A DNA stretch of 13,360 nucleotides from Ceratorhiza oryzae-sativae (lineage: Eukaryota > Basidiomycota > Agaricomycetes > Cantharellales > Ceratobasidiaceae), in NCBI GenBank assembly GCA_030998015.1, contig JARWMV010000219.1, forward strand, positions 1-13,360. Direction: 5' to 3'. A model generated the notes under the pieces. It saw only the letters and a list, made by a program, of their open reading frames with translations, was not told the DNA's origin and ran no database searches. Within the stretch, counting starts at the first letter, position 1. Each line of letters opens with the position of its first letter. Of this stretch, positions 1-7,050 are shown one piece after another. Position numbers and translations under genes: made by a program.

Positions 1-38
1 CCCCAAACATGTGCAGCTACGCTGCATTGTTTGGGGGG
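1..38. repeat. Family A hairpin, copy at the window edge
   Basis: A palindrome with C-rich and G-rich outer arms (CCCCAAACA / TGTTTGGGG) around an inner GCAGC-TAC-GCTGC stem. The same unit recurs at 831-867, 3535-3573 and 8355-8395, and in altered form at 12811-12840. A sister form, A' (inner part starting AATGCAGC), recurs at 2699-2739, 6598-6641, 7645-7686, 8953-8995, 10896-10935 and 12755-12793. The left arm may continue beyond the window. Confidence 0.9.
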
Positions 39-132
39 CATCCACCCCCCAAATGAAGCAATTACGGGGCCTCTAAAATAGCTTTGCTATTTTAAGTGGC
101 CCCTAATTGCATCATTGGGGGTCTACGGGCAT
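39..132. repeat. Nested hairpin flanked by a GCATCCA direct repeat
   Basis: A long imperfect stem runs from about 49 to 119: CCCCCAAATG...ATTGGGGG outside, then GCAATTA/TAATTGC, GGGGCC/GGCCCC and TAAAATAGC/GCTATTTTA inside. The heptamer GCATCCA occurs just before it (about 39-46) and just after it (about 129-135), like a target duplication. The hairpin sits at the 3' end of the LAGLIDADG_2 gene and probably helped disrupt it. Confidence 0.75.
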
Positions 133-531
133 CCATTCGGGCGTCCCAGCGCGACGGTAAGGTAAGCTTTTAGCAATTTTAGGGGCGCTTGGGCAATAGC
201 TTTCGAATAAATCGTACAAATGAAGAAGATAAGCTTCATGAACAAGACCTTGTTTAAAAACAAATCTGGCTTTCCCGTACCGGAATCGGCCAAGAAGATC
301 TCCCAGAAGTAAACCAACAAGAATTTCTTTCATATCACTAGGAAGTGAAAAAGCTTCTTGTTCTTTCTTAGTCAATCTTCGTGGTTTGATTGGCAGCATA
401 GAAGAAAGTAAAAGCTGATACATTGTAATTTCATTAAATAGCTCACTAAAGACACTAAAATTGAAATCAATTAACAGAATATAAATCACCACTAATCCAA
501 TAAAATGGAGTATTAATAATAATTGTAACAT
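112..531 (-). pseudogene. LAGLIDADG_2-type homing endonuclease, N-terminal part (nad2 intron)
   Basis: The reading frame starts with a hydrophobic N-terminus and continues into the LAGLIDADG_2 (PF03161-like) pattern: MKEILVGLLLGDL is the first motif, followed by ARFVFKQGLVHEAYLLHLY and ESYCPSAPKI. Such enzymes cleave an intronless allele so that the intron can home. Similarity stops near position 165 (after SAPKIAKSLP). The remaining codons come from palindromic repeats and a TGA. The normal second half, with a WxxDDG motif, is absent here and may lie beyond the window. The frame sits downstream of the group I core in the nad2 intron, in the usual place. It resembles the fragments at 7338-8215. 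The gene is either truncated or interrupted; the window edge prevents a choice. Confidence 0.75.
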
Positions 532-784
532 AATTGGAAATTGTTTAAGTAATAATTCTTTGCCTTAAGACAAAACAAAATAAATTTTTATTTATATTTA
601 AATTTGGCACTTTTCAAAGTACCAAGAGAGAAAAGAACAAGAAACAAATCTTGGAGGGATTCGATTAGCTACCTTGCAGACAAGGTTGACCGAATTAGAC
701 TACTAAAAATTGATGTTACCATCTCTTTTAGTCATTTTGGGCACCCTAAAATTTGTGGTTATTACTTAGACTAACAATTTTCTA

Positions 785-985
785 TTACATACCGTCGCGT
801 TGGGACCGCCCGAATGGTTTCCAAAAACACCTCCAAACATGTGCAGCTACGCTGCATTGTTTGGGGGTGGTTTTGGAGGTATAAAGCGCATTTCGGGCGT
901 CCCCAGCGCGGCCGGCGCGGCCGAGAGTGCATGATTTGGTGTCCCATTGATGGGACGCCAAATCTACATGCATTCTCGAGTGAGA
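785..985. repeat. Palindrome cluster in the nad2 intron
   Basis: Several elements are stacked here. At 790-817 lies an inverted copy of 133-159 (CCATTCGGGCG...GCGACGGTA). At 818-878 an outer stem, TTTCCAAAAACACC / GGTGGTTTTGGA, encloses a family A hairpin. At 888-925 is a GC-rich unit (TTTCGGGCGTCCCC...) that recurs at 2324-2352. At 925-980 is a hairpin whose arms, GAGAGTGCATGATTTGG and its imperfect inverse, resemble those of 2410-2450 with a different loop. No coding content. Confidence 0.8.
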
Positions 986-1011
986 GTTAAATACTCCCCT
1001 TGATTATTTTT

Positions 1012-1180
1012 CGAACATAGGTGGACTTTATCTTAATTTATTTACATAAATTTTTTACGTGAAGTCTCTGAGGGACGCTAAATTATTGCAGCCCTGCTGA
1101 TTAACTCCAAGTAAGTGGTAAACTGATTGGAGTACTTCCAGCATATAGTAAAATTTCTCTGTCGACCAGAGGGCCTTAAG
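1012..1180 (-). ncRNA. Group I intron catalytic core (nad2 intron)
   Basis: Read on the minus strand, the conserved group I blocks appear in order: a P/Q-like segment (AGTTAATCAGCAGGGCTGC, about 1085-1105), an R-like segment with CTCAGAGACTTCACG (about 1058-1074), and an S-like segment AAGATAAAGTCC (about 1022-1035). R and S together form P7, the guanosine-binding site of this self-splicing class. Spacing is compact, with the S block near 1025 and the palindrome cluster placed after it, in the P9 area, where insertion is tolerated. Assignment is by motif only; no fold was computed. Confidence 0.75.
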
Positions 1181-1835
1181 ACCAGTTATGGAATGGTGCA
1201 GCAGCAACTTTAAATAAGAATCCAACACCTGTTAATACTAAACCTAATACAATACCTTGTACTAAGTTGTGTCCTTCAGATACAGAAATTAAAGTAAAAA
1301 TATTTTCTAAGTTAGTTAAACCTGTGTAAGTATAAATTAGACCGCTCCCTAATAAAATTAAACATGATGATAAACCACCAAGTAAAAAATATTTTAATCC
1401 GGCTGAAGTAGCTGATTCGGAGTCTCTATAGATACTTGCTAAAACATAAACAGCAAAAGATTGCAATTCAATACTTAAATACATTGAAATAAGATCACCA
1501 CTGGAAATTAGTAAAGAACCCCCTAAAACAGTAAACAATATCACTAAAGAATACTCTTTAATTTGAGATGGTTCAGAAGGTGACCAGGGCATAAGAATTA
1601 TAGCACCGAGTATATAAAATAATATTTCGATGCTTTGACTTATTAAAGTCACATGGAATAGACCACTAAAGATACCTACACCAGATCCAATTGACTGAAT
1701 ATAAACGACATTAAATGACAATGCCGCGGCATAAAATAAAGCTATAGATGCTATTCGATTTAATAATAAAGGAGATATTCGAAGAGAAGGTAGCGCAATG
1801 GCTATTATATAAGTTAGAATACAAGCAAAAAGCAT
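1181..1835 (-). CDS. nad2: NADH dehydrogenase subunit 2, first exon
   Basis: Encodes the N-terminal ~218 residues of subunit 2 of respiratory complex I, a proton-pumping inner-membrane protein that normally has about 450-580 residues in fungi. The frame contains several hydrophobic helices and recognisable nad2 blocks: [18 protein letters not shown] near the start, [35 protein letters not shown], and [10 protein letters not shown] at the end. ATG at 1835 is preceded in frame by TAA, which supports this start. The frame closes because a group I intron begins after TGGT; later exons are left of the window. Both Trp codons are TGG. No hairpin element interrupts this exon, unlike the neighbouring HEGs. 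Confidence 0.95.
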
Positions 1836-1874
1836 TAACCGTCGAGATTACCAAGCCTAGAAATCATAACTAAT

Positions 1875-1972
1875 TCCAACTCTCTGATCGCGCCTTTAGG
1901 CGCGGCCTAAGCGCTGAGGACTCCTAAATTGGGGGTGATTTGCGCAGGCAAATCTACACCCCCAATTTGGGG
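1875..1972 (+). repeat. Family G element, copy 1 (98 bp)
   Basis: Runs from TCCAACTCTCTGATCG to CCCCAATTTGGGG. It contains two hairpins: CGCGCCTTTAGGCGCG plus GCCTAAGCGC, then CTAAATTGGGGGTG...CACCCCCAATTTGGGG with an inner GATTTGCG/CGCAAATC-type stem. Copies of equal length occur at 7051-7148 (same orientation) and 8771-8868 (inverted). It lies just upstream of the nad2 start codon. Confidence 0.9.
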
Positions 1973-1979
1973 TTATGAT

Positions 1980-2160
1980 CGACTAAAATAAAAGGCTCGC
2001 ACTGGCAGTCTCTCAGGAGACACCGACACAGGCTGCTATAGGGTTGCTACCTGTGGCGGGATAGCCTAGCCATCCATTCCGTAGAGGTAAAGAGATTGGT
2101 CAGGTAACAGCCACACTCAATCATTGTGGCTGGGTGGGGAGGGGTTGAAGGTTTGATTGT
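1980..2160. other. Structured non-coding segment of unknown nature
   Basis: No open frame, and no match to the repeat families seen elsewhere in the window. It can form several stems, including AGCCACA/TGTGGCT (about 2108-2131), CACAGG/CCTGTG (about 2027-2056) and GTCTC/GAGAC around a four-base loop (about 2009-2022). On the minus strand, CTGAGAGACTGCC resembles the R block of group I introns, but I find no convincing S block nearby. It could be a decayed intron core or another structural RNA. Low certainty. Confidence 0.35.
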
Positions 2161-2224
2161 TCTTATTTTAAATGGTTTTTAAAGACAGCTAATATTACCG
2201 TCGACCCTTTCCCATAATGGATGG

Positions 2225-2455
2225 AAATGGACCCCCAATGATTGCAATGCGCGCCACAAAACTTGTGGCGCCATTGACCCCCCACTTGGGGGGGCACTAG
2301 GGCCCAAAACCACCGTAAAGGTGCATTTCGGGCGTCCCCAGCGCGGCCGGCGTCTGATTCCGAGGTACCCTGGAACTTAAAGTTCCAGGGTACCTCGCAA
2401 TACCTCGCCGAGAATCGAATGATTTGCGAAGGCAAATCTACATCGATTCTCGAGG
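2225..2455. repeat. Palindrome cluster with family E copy 1
   Basis: 2232-2274 is a stem ending in CCCCCAATGATTGCAATG with an inner CCACAAAACTTGTGG hairpin; its outer part recurs inverted at 8397-8432 without that inner hairpin. 2324-2350 repeats the GC-rich unit of 888-925. 2351-2409 is family E: CGTCTGATTCCGAG, then a perfect GGTACCCTGGAACTT stem, then CTCGCAATACCTCGC. 2410-2450 is a hairpin with arms GAGAATCGA and TCGATTCTC. No gene seen. Confidence 0.8.
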
Positions 2456-2501
2456 GTGATTAAACTCTGTTCTAATCCTACGATTTATTCCACCAGCTAC
2501 T

Positions 2502-2560
2502 CAGGGGCTGCCCCTGTCGTGGCTTACATTAATACATGCTACGACAGTGAAAGCAAGAAA
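2502..2560. repeat. CTGTCGTG hairpin element, copy 1
   Basis: A short palindrome CAGGGGCTGCCCCTG is followed directly by the stem CTGTCGTG...TACGACAG with an AT-rich loop, then GTGAAAGCAAGAAAAA. A related unit occurs at 13113-13170 with a different loop but the same stem and a similar A-rich tail. It is not one of the families A-H. Function unknown; it may be a mobile double hairpin or part of a structural RNA. Confidence 0.6.
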
Positions 2561-2627
2561 AAAACTTTTAGTAGAAGTTAGCCTCGTAACTAAGATTAAA
2601 TCCAAGTACCTAATATGATCCCCTATT

Positions 2628-2746
2628 CAACGGCCTCCCAATGCGTTACCAAGCCTGTAAGGCACGCCCTACGGGCCAGCGTATTGGGAGTGCCATTACC
2701 CCCCCAAACAATGCAGCATAGCTGCATCAGTTTGGGGGGTCAACGG
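2628..2746 (+). mobile_element. H-A' composite palindromic element, copy 1
   Basis: Direct repeats CAACGG stand at 2628-2633 and 2741-2746. Between them come hairpin H (CTCCCAATGCG...CGTATTGGGAG), a middle GCCATT (2692-2697, one base off the inverse of AACGGC) and hairpin A' (CCCCCCAAAC...GTTTGGGGGG). The distance from repeat to repeat is 113 bp, the same as in the copies at 7575 and 8884. The host sequence here is not a recognised gene. Confidence 0.85.
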
Positions 2747-2812
2747 TTGTTGTGTAGCACACGCCACCATCCGAAAGGGGAGAGGCTTGAATTTTTATTT
2801 CTTATATTTATT

Positions 2813-3149
2813 ACCCGTGCACGCCTGCGAACGCCTTGGCTTGCCAAGGCGGCCCTGGCGTGCGCGCGGCTCGCCGCGAACGCGGCCTCGTTAACAATGC
2901 CCACGGGTCGTTGACCCTCCGCTTTAGCGGCTGAAATCTTGGGTTACACCTAAGATTTTAGCCGATAGAGCGGGGGCCCGCGCGCGTTAGTTGCTGGTGG
3001 GACTTGTCCCACCAACCAACGTGAGCAATCGCAACCGTTTGCGATTGCTAGTGCGCGGCATAATATCGATATTTAGCCGCCGGCTGAAAATGACGAACGG
3101 TCGTCATTTTCTACGAGGGAATCTTTAGGATTCCCTCTAACGCCGGCGG
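2813..3149 (-). repeat. Family C long palindromic module, copy 1 (337 bp)
   Basis: Begins ACCCGTGCACGCC and ends TAACGCCGGCGG. It is a chain of hairpins: CACGCC...GGCGTG, a GCGGCTGAAATCTTGGG stem, GTTGCTGGTGGGAC/GTCCCACC, GCAATCGCAACCG/GCGATTGC, a TAATATCGATATT palindrome, GAAAATGACGA/TCGTCATTTTC and GAGGGAATC/GATTCCCTC. Compared with the copies at 4015-4400 and 9145-9530 it lacks a 45-bp hairpin insert. Shorter copies are at 4712-4883 and 7165-7337. Confidence 0.9.
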
Positions 3150-3330
3150 ATATTTAAGGCTGTAATTTAAATTAGATCGAAATTTGGGCTGACCGGGCCC
3201 TCTCCGGACTCCAATCCTCGCGTGCGTTCAGCGCTTAGGCCGCGCCTAAAGGCGCGATCAAAGAGCGCTGCCCAAGGGTCACGGTCGGGTTAGGAGCCCT
3301 TCAGGGCTGAAGCCAAAAACTTATTATGGG
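3150..3330. other. Spacer after rps3, with a partial family G hairpin
   Basis: 3230-3269 is a partial copy of family G (AGCGCTTAGGCCGCGCC...GCGCGATCA) closed by AGCGCT/AGCGCT arms. The remainder (GGGCCCTCTCCGGACTCC and the TAGGAGCCCTTCAGGGC stem near 3290) contains short palindromes. This is downstream of the rps3 stop on the minus strand. No gene or classical terminator recognised. Confidence 0.5.
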
Positions 3331-3471
3331 CTAGTTAGTTACTTTATGAGAAAGCCATACTTTAACTGAATAAGTACCTAATTTATTTTTAGCAGTAAAT
3401 GTTGAGCAATCACTTAGGTTGTTATATCCTTTTGCGAATCCTCCTCTTTCAACAAAAGTCACCGTATTTTT
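3331..3471 (-). CDS. rps3: Ribosomal protein S3, exon 3 (C-terminus)
   Basis: Encodes the last 46 residues of the mitochondrial small-subunit protein uS3. The block KNTVTFVERGGFAKG followed by TFTAKNKLGTYSVKVWLSHK matches the usual fungal C-terminus, where a basic TV..F..G..A+G stretch precedes F(T/S)xKNKxGxY. The exon is set to begin after the G of CCATG (3472), because the end of intron 1 has nearly the same sequence (GATAAATTTGAA..CCATG) and because joining to exon 2 gives VP-KNTV, as in other S3 proteins. It closes with TAA. Codon phase with exons 1 and 2 is zero at both junctions. Confidence 0.87.
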   Translation of the reverse strand, partial: KNTVTFVERGGFAKGYNNLSDCSTFTAKNKLGTYSVKVWLSHKVTN

Positions 3472-3522
3472 CATGGCGTTCAAATTTATCATACAGTTGA
3501 ACAAAGATATTAATCCAAAAAT

Positions 3523-3583
3523 GTTTCCAAAAACACCCCCAAACATGTGCAGCTACGCTGCATTGTTTGGGGGTGGTTTTGGA
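3523..3583. repeat. Family A hairpin inside a TTTCCAAAAACACC stem
   Basis: The outer arms TTTCCAAAAACACC and GGTGGTTTTGGA enclose a family A hairpin, as at 818-878. It is located between the HEG stop codon (3660) and the 3' splice site of rps3 intron 2. Confidence 0.85.
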
Positions 3584-3865
3584 TCCTTCCATTTCATCCT
3601 AAGATTGGCTGTGGGTTATTAGAACAAAATCAAAAAATTAGCAAGTTTAAAATTAATAATTACCATTCTCTGTTTCGATTCATACCTGATTTTAATTTTA
3701 AGATTTCATTGAAACCTTCAGGACTTCGATGCTTCTTACTTTTAATAATGTCAGCTGCTTTTTTAAAATCAATAAAGTCTAAGCTTTTAATTCCGACTAT
3801 TCCATACTTTTCGAAAAATGGTATTATTAAATTAACAACATCTAAAAATTTAGTAATTTGTATAC

Positions 3866-3954
3866 CGACGGGAGATTGACGTCTGCCCCCCAAACATCAA
3901 TCCTTGACATTTCCTAAGGAATTGTCAAGGAATAGCAGTTTGGGGGGTCGACGG
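3866..3954. mobile_element. Family A variant with exchanged core, in HEG 2
   Basis: The C/G-rich arms CCCCCCAAAC / GTTTGGGGGG are kept, but the inner GCAGC stem is replaced by TCCTTGACA...TGTCAAGGA around TTCCTAAGGAA. Direct repeats CGACGG flank it at 3866-3871 and 3949-3954. Between the left repeat and the C-run lies a small hairpin GACGGGAGATTGACGTC, so the plan target - hairpin - inverted target - hairpin - target is kept. Excision of 83 bp joins SGETV to GIQIT in frame. Confidence 0.85.
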
Positions 3955-4014
3955 TTTCACCTGAAATGTAATAACTCTTAGAAATAGTTACTACTGAAGG
4001 ATCTACCAATTCAG

Positions 4015-4400
4015 TATGACCCGTGCACGCCTGCGAACGCCTTGGCTTGCCAAGGCGGCCCTGGCGTGCGCGCGGCTCGCCGCGAACGCGGCCTCGTTAA
4101 CAATGCCCACGGGTCGTTGACCCTCCGCTTTATTACCCCTGCCAAGACGTGCGCTAAAGCGCAGTTCTCTAGGCAGGGCGGCTGAAATCTTGGGTTACAC
4201 CTAAGATTTTAGCCGATAGAGCGGGGGCCCGCGCGCGTTAGTTGCTGGTGGGACTTGTCCCACCAACCAACGTGAGCAATCGCAACCGTTTGCGATTGCT
4301 AGTGCGCGGCATAATATCGATATTTAGCCGCCGGCTGAAAATGACGAACGGTCGTCATTTTCTACGAGGGAATCTTTAGGATTCCCTCTAACGCCGGCGG
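4015..4400 (-). repeat. Family C module, copy 2 (386 bp, inverted partner of 9145-9530)
   Basis: Same chain of hairpins as 2813-3149 plus a 45-bp insert (about 4132-4177) with arms CCTGCC/GGCAGG and an inner GCGCTAAAGCGC. By eye it is identical over its whole length to the reverse complement of 9145-9530. It splits HEG 2 after IALFLKS. No clean target duplication is visible, and a few HEG residues may have been lost here. Confidence 0.9.
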
Positions 4401-4711
4401 GACTTTAAGAAAAGAGCTATCCCTTCAATAAGGTCCTTCTCTCTAATATTTAAAATTATGCTAAATTTCAACCTTACGTTATCGACCGCATTAGCAACCG
4501 AATTAGATGGGCTAGTAATAATTTGGAAGGAGCTTTCACCACTGGCAAATCCAGCCAGCCAATTTGGGTCACTGATACCTTTAAAAACATAATTAGGTCT
4601 ATTAACAGGAACAATATTTGGGAAAGCTTTTTTCAAGCTATCGGAAAGACCCCAGTTTAGAGAACTTCTTAAAGCTACTAAACTTAACATACCTTCCGAT
4701 GTCAAATGTTT

Positions 4712-5133
4712 CCGCGCGCGTTAGTTGCTGGTGGGACTTGTCCCACCAACCAACGTGAGCAATCGCAACCGTTTGCGATTGCTAGTGCGCGGCATAATAT
4801 CGATATTTAGCCGCCGGCTGAAAATGACGAACGGTCGTCATTTTCTACGAGGGAATCTTTAGGATTCCCTCTAACGCCGGCGGGACCCGTGCACGCCTGC
4901 GAACGCCTTGGCTTAAGCCAAGCAAGCTTGGCTCATATTGACCTTAAGGTCAATAATCAAGCCAAGGCGGCCCTGGCGTGCGCGCGGCGTCTGATTCCGA
5001 GGTACCCTGGAACTGAAAGTTCCAGGGTACCTCGCAATACCTCGCCGCGAACGCGGCCTCGATAACCATACCCACGGGTCAACAGCATGTATTTATATAT
5101 AAATACAATGCTGGTTGACCCTAAGCGGGGGGT
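4712..5133. repeat. Fused C and D modules interrupting HEG 2
   Basis: 4712-4883 is a short family C copy running from CCGCGCGCGTTAG to GCCGGCGG. It continues directly into family D (4885-5133): CCCGTGCACGCC, a TTGGCTTAAGCCAAG stem with a second AAGCTTGGCTCATATTGACC hairpin, family E (4988-5046), CCACGGGTC, an AT-rich hairpin with arms AACAGCATG and CAATGCTGGTT, and finally CTAAGCGGGGGGT. Joining the flanks directly restores HEG 2 as FEIIKHLTSEG. D recurs at 5361-5613 and 11301-11548. Confidence 0.88.
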
Positions 5134-5355
5134 ATGATTTCAAAACATTGTTTAAATATTAAAAAGTCAATTGACTTGGCTGAAATAAGTGGATATTTGT
5201 CAAAATGATCAACAATTACTTGCAATCCTTTAACAGACGTCACAGAAAACATCGCCAAGCCATTTTTAGATGTTCTGATTGTACCTACACCTAATGTGTA
5301 TCTCAATTTTTCTAATAAAGCCATATCCTTAATATGTAAATTCATTGAAAAACTT

Positions 5356-5618
5356 ATTGACCCGTGCACGCCTGCGAACGCCCTGGCTTAAGCCAAGCAA
5401 GCTTGGCTCATATTGACCTTAAGGTCAATAATCAAGCCAAGGCGGCCCTGGCGTGCGCGCGGCGTCTGATTCCGAGGTACCCTGGAACTGAAAGTTCCAG
5501 GGTACCTCGCAATACCTCGCCGCGAACGCGGCCTCGATAACCAAACCCCTCGGGTCTACGCGCATCGGCTGAAATCTTGGGTTACACCTAAGATTTTAGC
5601 CGATAAGCGGGGTATTGA
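5356..5618. mobile_element. Family D element, copy 2, with ATTGA target repeats
   Basis: Direct repeats ATTGA at 5356-5360 and 5614-5618 flank a 253-bp element from CCCGTGCACG to AAGCGGGGT. It contains family E at 5463-5521. Its terminal hairpin is GGCTGAAATCTTGGG/CCTAAGATTTTAGCC, the one used in family C, instead of the AT-rich hairpin of the other D copies. Removal of 258 bp gives WKVSISFSMNLH in frame, as expected for a LAGLIDADG_1 protein. Confidence 0.9.
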
Positions 5619-5782
5619 TACTTTCCATTTAGTTTTCATTTTAGAGCTTGGACTAATTGTAATAGTAAAGCAGCCCTCTGCGTCGGTAAGTCCTGACACC
5701 AACCACGGATTTAGAACAGGTTCTTGAATAGAAGTAGAAAATAGTGCTTTGTTTAACTGGTTAGAAGGGATTTTGAATTGAT

Positions 5783-6074
5783 AGTTTCTTTCGAAACCCA
5801 TTAGAGTACACCTTAATTGCATTGTATTTATAGTAGGTCTAATGCAATAACTACCGTCTACTCGTTGCTCTTTTACAGCCTCGATTGATTGCGAGACTGA
5901 TTTAGATCCGCGATAACCCATTTCATTTTCATTCATCCTATGGCTTGTTACCGTACCTGGGTAATTACTCCAGCCACTTATAGTGTTTCCACTATAGCTT
6001 GGTACCATAGGCTTTAGGGTGTCCCCGGAGTTTGATAGTTTCACCCACTCAAGTGTCTTCCCAAGACACTCTGC
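5783..6074 (-). ncRNA. Group I intron core of rps3 intron 2
   Basis: On the minus strand the order is a P2-like hairpin AGTGTCTTGGGAAGACACT, the block ACTATCAAACTCCGGGGACA (near 6020-6040), the block ATCGCGGATCTAAATC (about 5899-5914) and AAAAGAGCAACGAGTAGACG (about 5856-5875). The core is translated in frame as NSGDTLKPMVPSY, NEMGYRGSKS and KEQRVDGS, a well-known feature of fungal introns whose HEG is fused to the upstream exon. GGG in the P2 region can pair with exon CCU as P1. No fold was computed. Confidence 0.75.
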
Positions 6075-6449
6075 AGGTACAATGTTTTGAGTTATAAGTC
6101 TACCCGCTAATCTTATTTTAATTCCGTTAAGGATAGTAGCCATTTGAGTAAATTCGATTAGATTACTATTTCTATTTAAATTTTTATTTATGACTGCTCG
6201 TGAAAATAGCATATCTTCTATTTTATAGAATTTATAATCTTTACCATTTAATCCAATAAGTTGAGCTAAGATTTTACTGTCTTTGAAAGGGTTGTATAAT
6301 CTCACTAATTGCAATTTAACATTTTTACCGAATAATTTACTTAAAACAACTAATAATTTTTGAGTTCTAATAGAGTTAAAAAGAAATTTCTCAGTTCCTA
6401 AATTAAATAAGCTTGTAGTGTGGTGATTTTTAACCGTTGTCATCAAATT
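6075..6449 (-). CDS. rps3: Ribosomal protein S3, exon 2
   Basis: Encodes 125 residues of the central and C-terminal S3 region. Recognisable parts are LSKLFGKNVKLQLVRLYNPF, DSKILAQLIGLNGKDYKF and the highly conserved GIKIRLAGRLITQNIVP, which in other S3 proteins runs straight into a basic RxTV segment. Here that continuation is 2.6 kb away, in exon 3. The exon start is placed after ATG at 6452-6450, because the preceding bases (GATAAATTTGAAACCATG) match the end of intron 2. An in-frame TAG at 6476-6474 shows that the sequence further upstream belongs to the intron. The exon reads directly into the intron 2 core without a stop. Confidence 0.88.
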
Positions 6450-6542
6450 CATGGTTTCAAATTTATCTTGCAACTAAATAGTTTTATTGTTTTCTACCTC
6501 TGTTCATTCCGGACTTAATTTTTCTAATTTCCTCTAACCCTT

Positions 6543-6646
6543 CAATAGCCCCCCAATGCGTTACCAAGCCTGTAAGGCCAGCGTATTGGGGGGGCTATCA
6601 CCCCCCCAAACAATGCAGCGTAGCTGCATTAGTTTGGGGGGTCAAA
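6543..6646 (+). mobile_element. H-A' composite palindromic element, copy 2
   Basis: Same plan as 2628-2746, but H lacks a 13-bp part of its loop, so the repeat-to-repeat distance is 100 bp. Flanks are CAAT (6543-6546) and CAAA (6643-6646). The middle GGCTAT (6593-6598) is the inverse of the left flank ATAGCC. It lies within the last domain of the intron 1 HEG, at the HLT-EGL position. Confidence 0.85.
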
Positions 6647-6732
6647 TGTTAGATGAGCTCCGGAACTTTTTAGGTCAGCTATTCTACACCAATCTAAAAA
6701 ATCCAAAATTTTAAGACCCAAAAGAGGGTATT

Positions 6733-6950
6733 TATTACCCTAACCCTGTCGTCAGCGTGTACAAGTACACGCTGCTAGGGAACCTCTTCCCCTCCGCGCT
6801 CTTTGATCGCCCGCAGGGCGGCCTAAGCGCGGAGTGCTTCGGAGCCGTCTGTGTACGGCTTAAGCCGCACACAGACGTCTCCTCTACAAGCGTGAAATTG
6901 TTGCACGTACGTGCAACAACTTCTAGGGGACGGGTCAAGAATGGTATAAT
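6733..6950. repeat. Palindrome cluster including GTTGCACGTACGTGCAAC
   Basis: Stacked hairpins: GTCAGCGTGTAC/GTACACGCTG (about 6750-6773); a GC-rich unit related to family G (GATCGCCCGCAGGGCGGCC, about 6802-6830); CGTCTGTGTACGGCTTAAG/CCGCACACAGACG (6846-6877); and the perfect palindrome TTGTTGCACGTACGTGCAA (6895-6922), which recurs at 11612-11639 with its flanks inverted. The cluster interrupts the HEG between IIPFL and KYPLL. Confidence 0.8.
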
Positions 6951-7050
6951 TTTATCACTTAAGTCTGAGAATCTTTTTTATCTTTCTCAACTTTTCATGC
7001 AGCCCTCCATTGGCTCAAAAACAACCAAAAGAGGGGTTCGAGAATAAATA

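Larger units (their letters stand above)
1..1180 (-). other. Group I intron in nad2, 5' part
   Basis: The nad2 reading frame stops at TAA three codons after the conserved PFHN block, in mid-gene, and a group I core follows at once. The proposed 5' splice site is after TGGT (base 1181), with the exon GGU facing GCC of GGCC as a short P1. The intron holds the core, a palindrome cluster at 790-985 and the LAGLIDADG_2 gene. Its 3' end and the next nad2 exon lie beyond the left edge. The exact splice base is inferred and could shift by a few bases. Confidence 0.75.
3660..5782 (-). pseudogene. LAGLIDADG_1 homing endonuclease of rps3 intron 2, broken by four elements
   Basis: A complete double-motif HEG is laid out in order on the minus strand. 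Pieces are: 5782-5619 with motif 1 LVSGLTDAEGCF (5702-5667); 5355-5134 (ALLEKLRYTLGVG, DHFDKYPLISAKSIDF); 4711-4401 with the HLTSEG linker and motif 2 WLAGFASGES; 4014-3955 (SVVTISKSYYISGETV); 3865-3660, the C-terminus (IIPFFEKYGIVGIKSLDF, KSGMNRNREW, TAA). Palindromic elements separate the pieces. Deleting the elements at 5361-5613 and 3872-3948, each with one target repeat, rejoins the frame exactly. The first-motif acidic residue is E and motif 2 also keeps E. The frame is continuous with rps3 exon 2 and the intron core, so the protein was probably made as a fusion. Stops inside the insertions mean it is unlikely to be functional unless they are removed. Confidence 0.85.
3472..6074 (-). other. 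rps3 intron 2 (group I, 2603 bp) with HEG
   Basis: Bounded by exon CCT at 6077-6075 and by G at 3472. The core (5783-6074) lies at the 5' side and is open in frame with exon 2, and a double-motif LAGLIDADG_1 gene follows. Four palindromic insertions (5361-5613, 4712-5133, 4015-4400, 3872-3948) break that gene, and a fifth (3523-3583) lies near the 3' end. Boundaries and core blocks mirror intron 1, which argues for common origin by duplication. Confidence 0.82.

Noticed and set aside
655..760. tRNA-like cloverleaf near TTCGATTAGCTACC
   Set aside because: The apparent anticodon arm has a four-base loop and no acceptor or T stem can be assigned.
2615..2914. 99-codon plus-strand open frame
   Set aside because: It consists of H-A' and family C repeats and has no family resemblance; long frames arise easily in GC-rich palindromes.
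3419..3879. Two overlapping plus-strand frames
   Set aside because: They are antisense to rps3 exon 3, a family A hairpin and the HEG 2 C-terminus.
6474..6476. TAG as evidence of a Leu-coding TAG upstream of exon 2
   Set aside because: The intron 1 end maps to 6450, so this TAG is intronic and says nothing about the code.
6757..7047. 96-codon plus-strand frame and its minus-strand partner
   Set aside because: Both lie in the palindrome cluster that interrupts HEG 1; no conserved residues.
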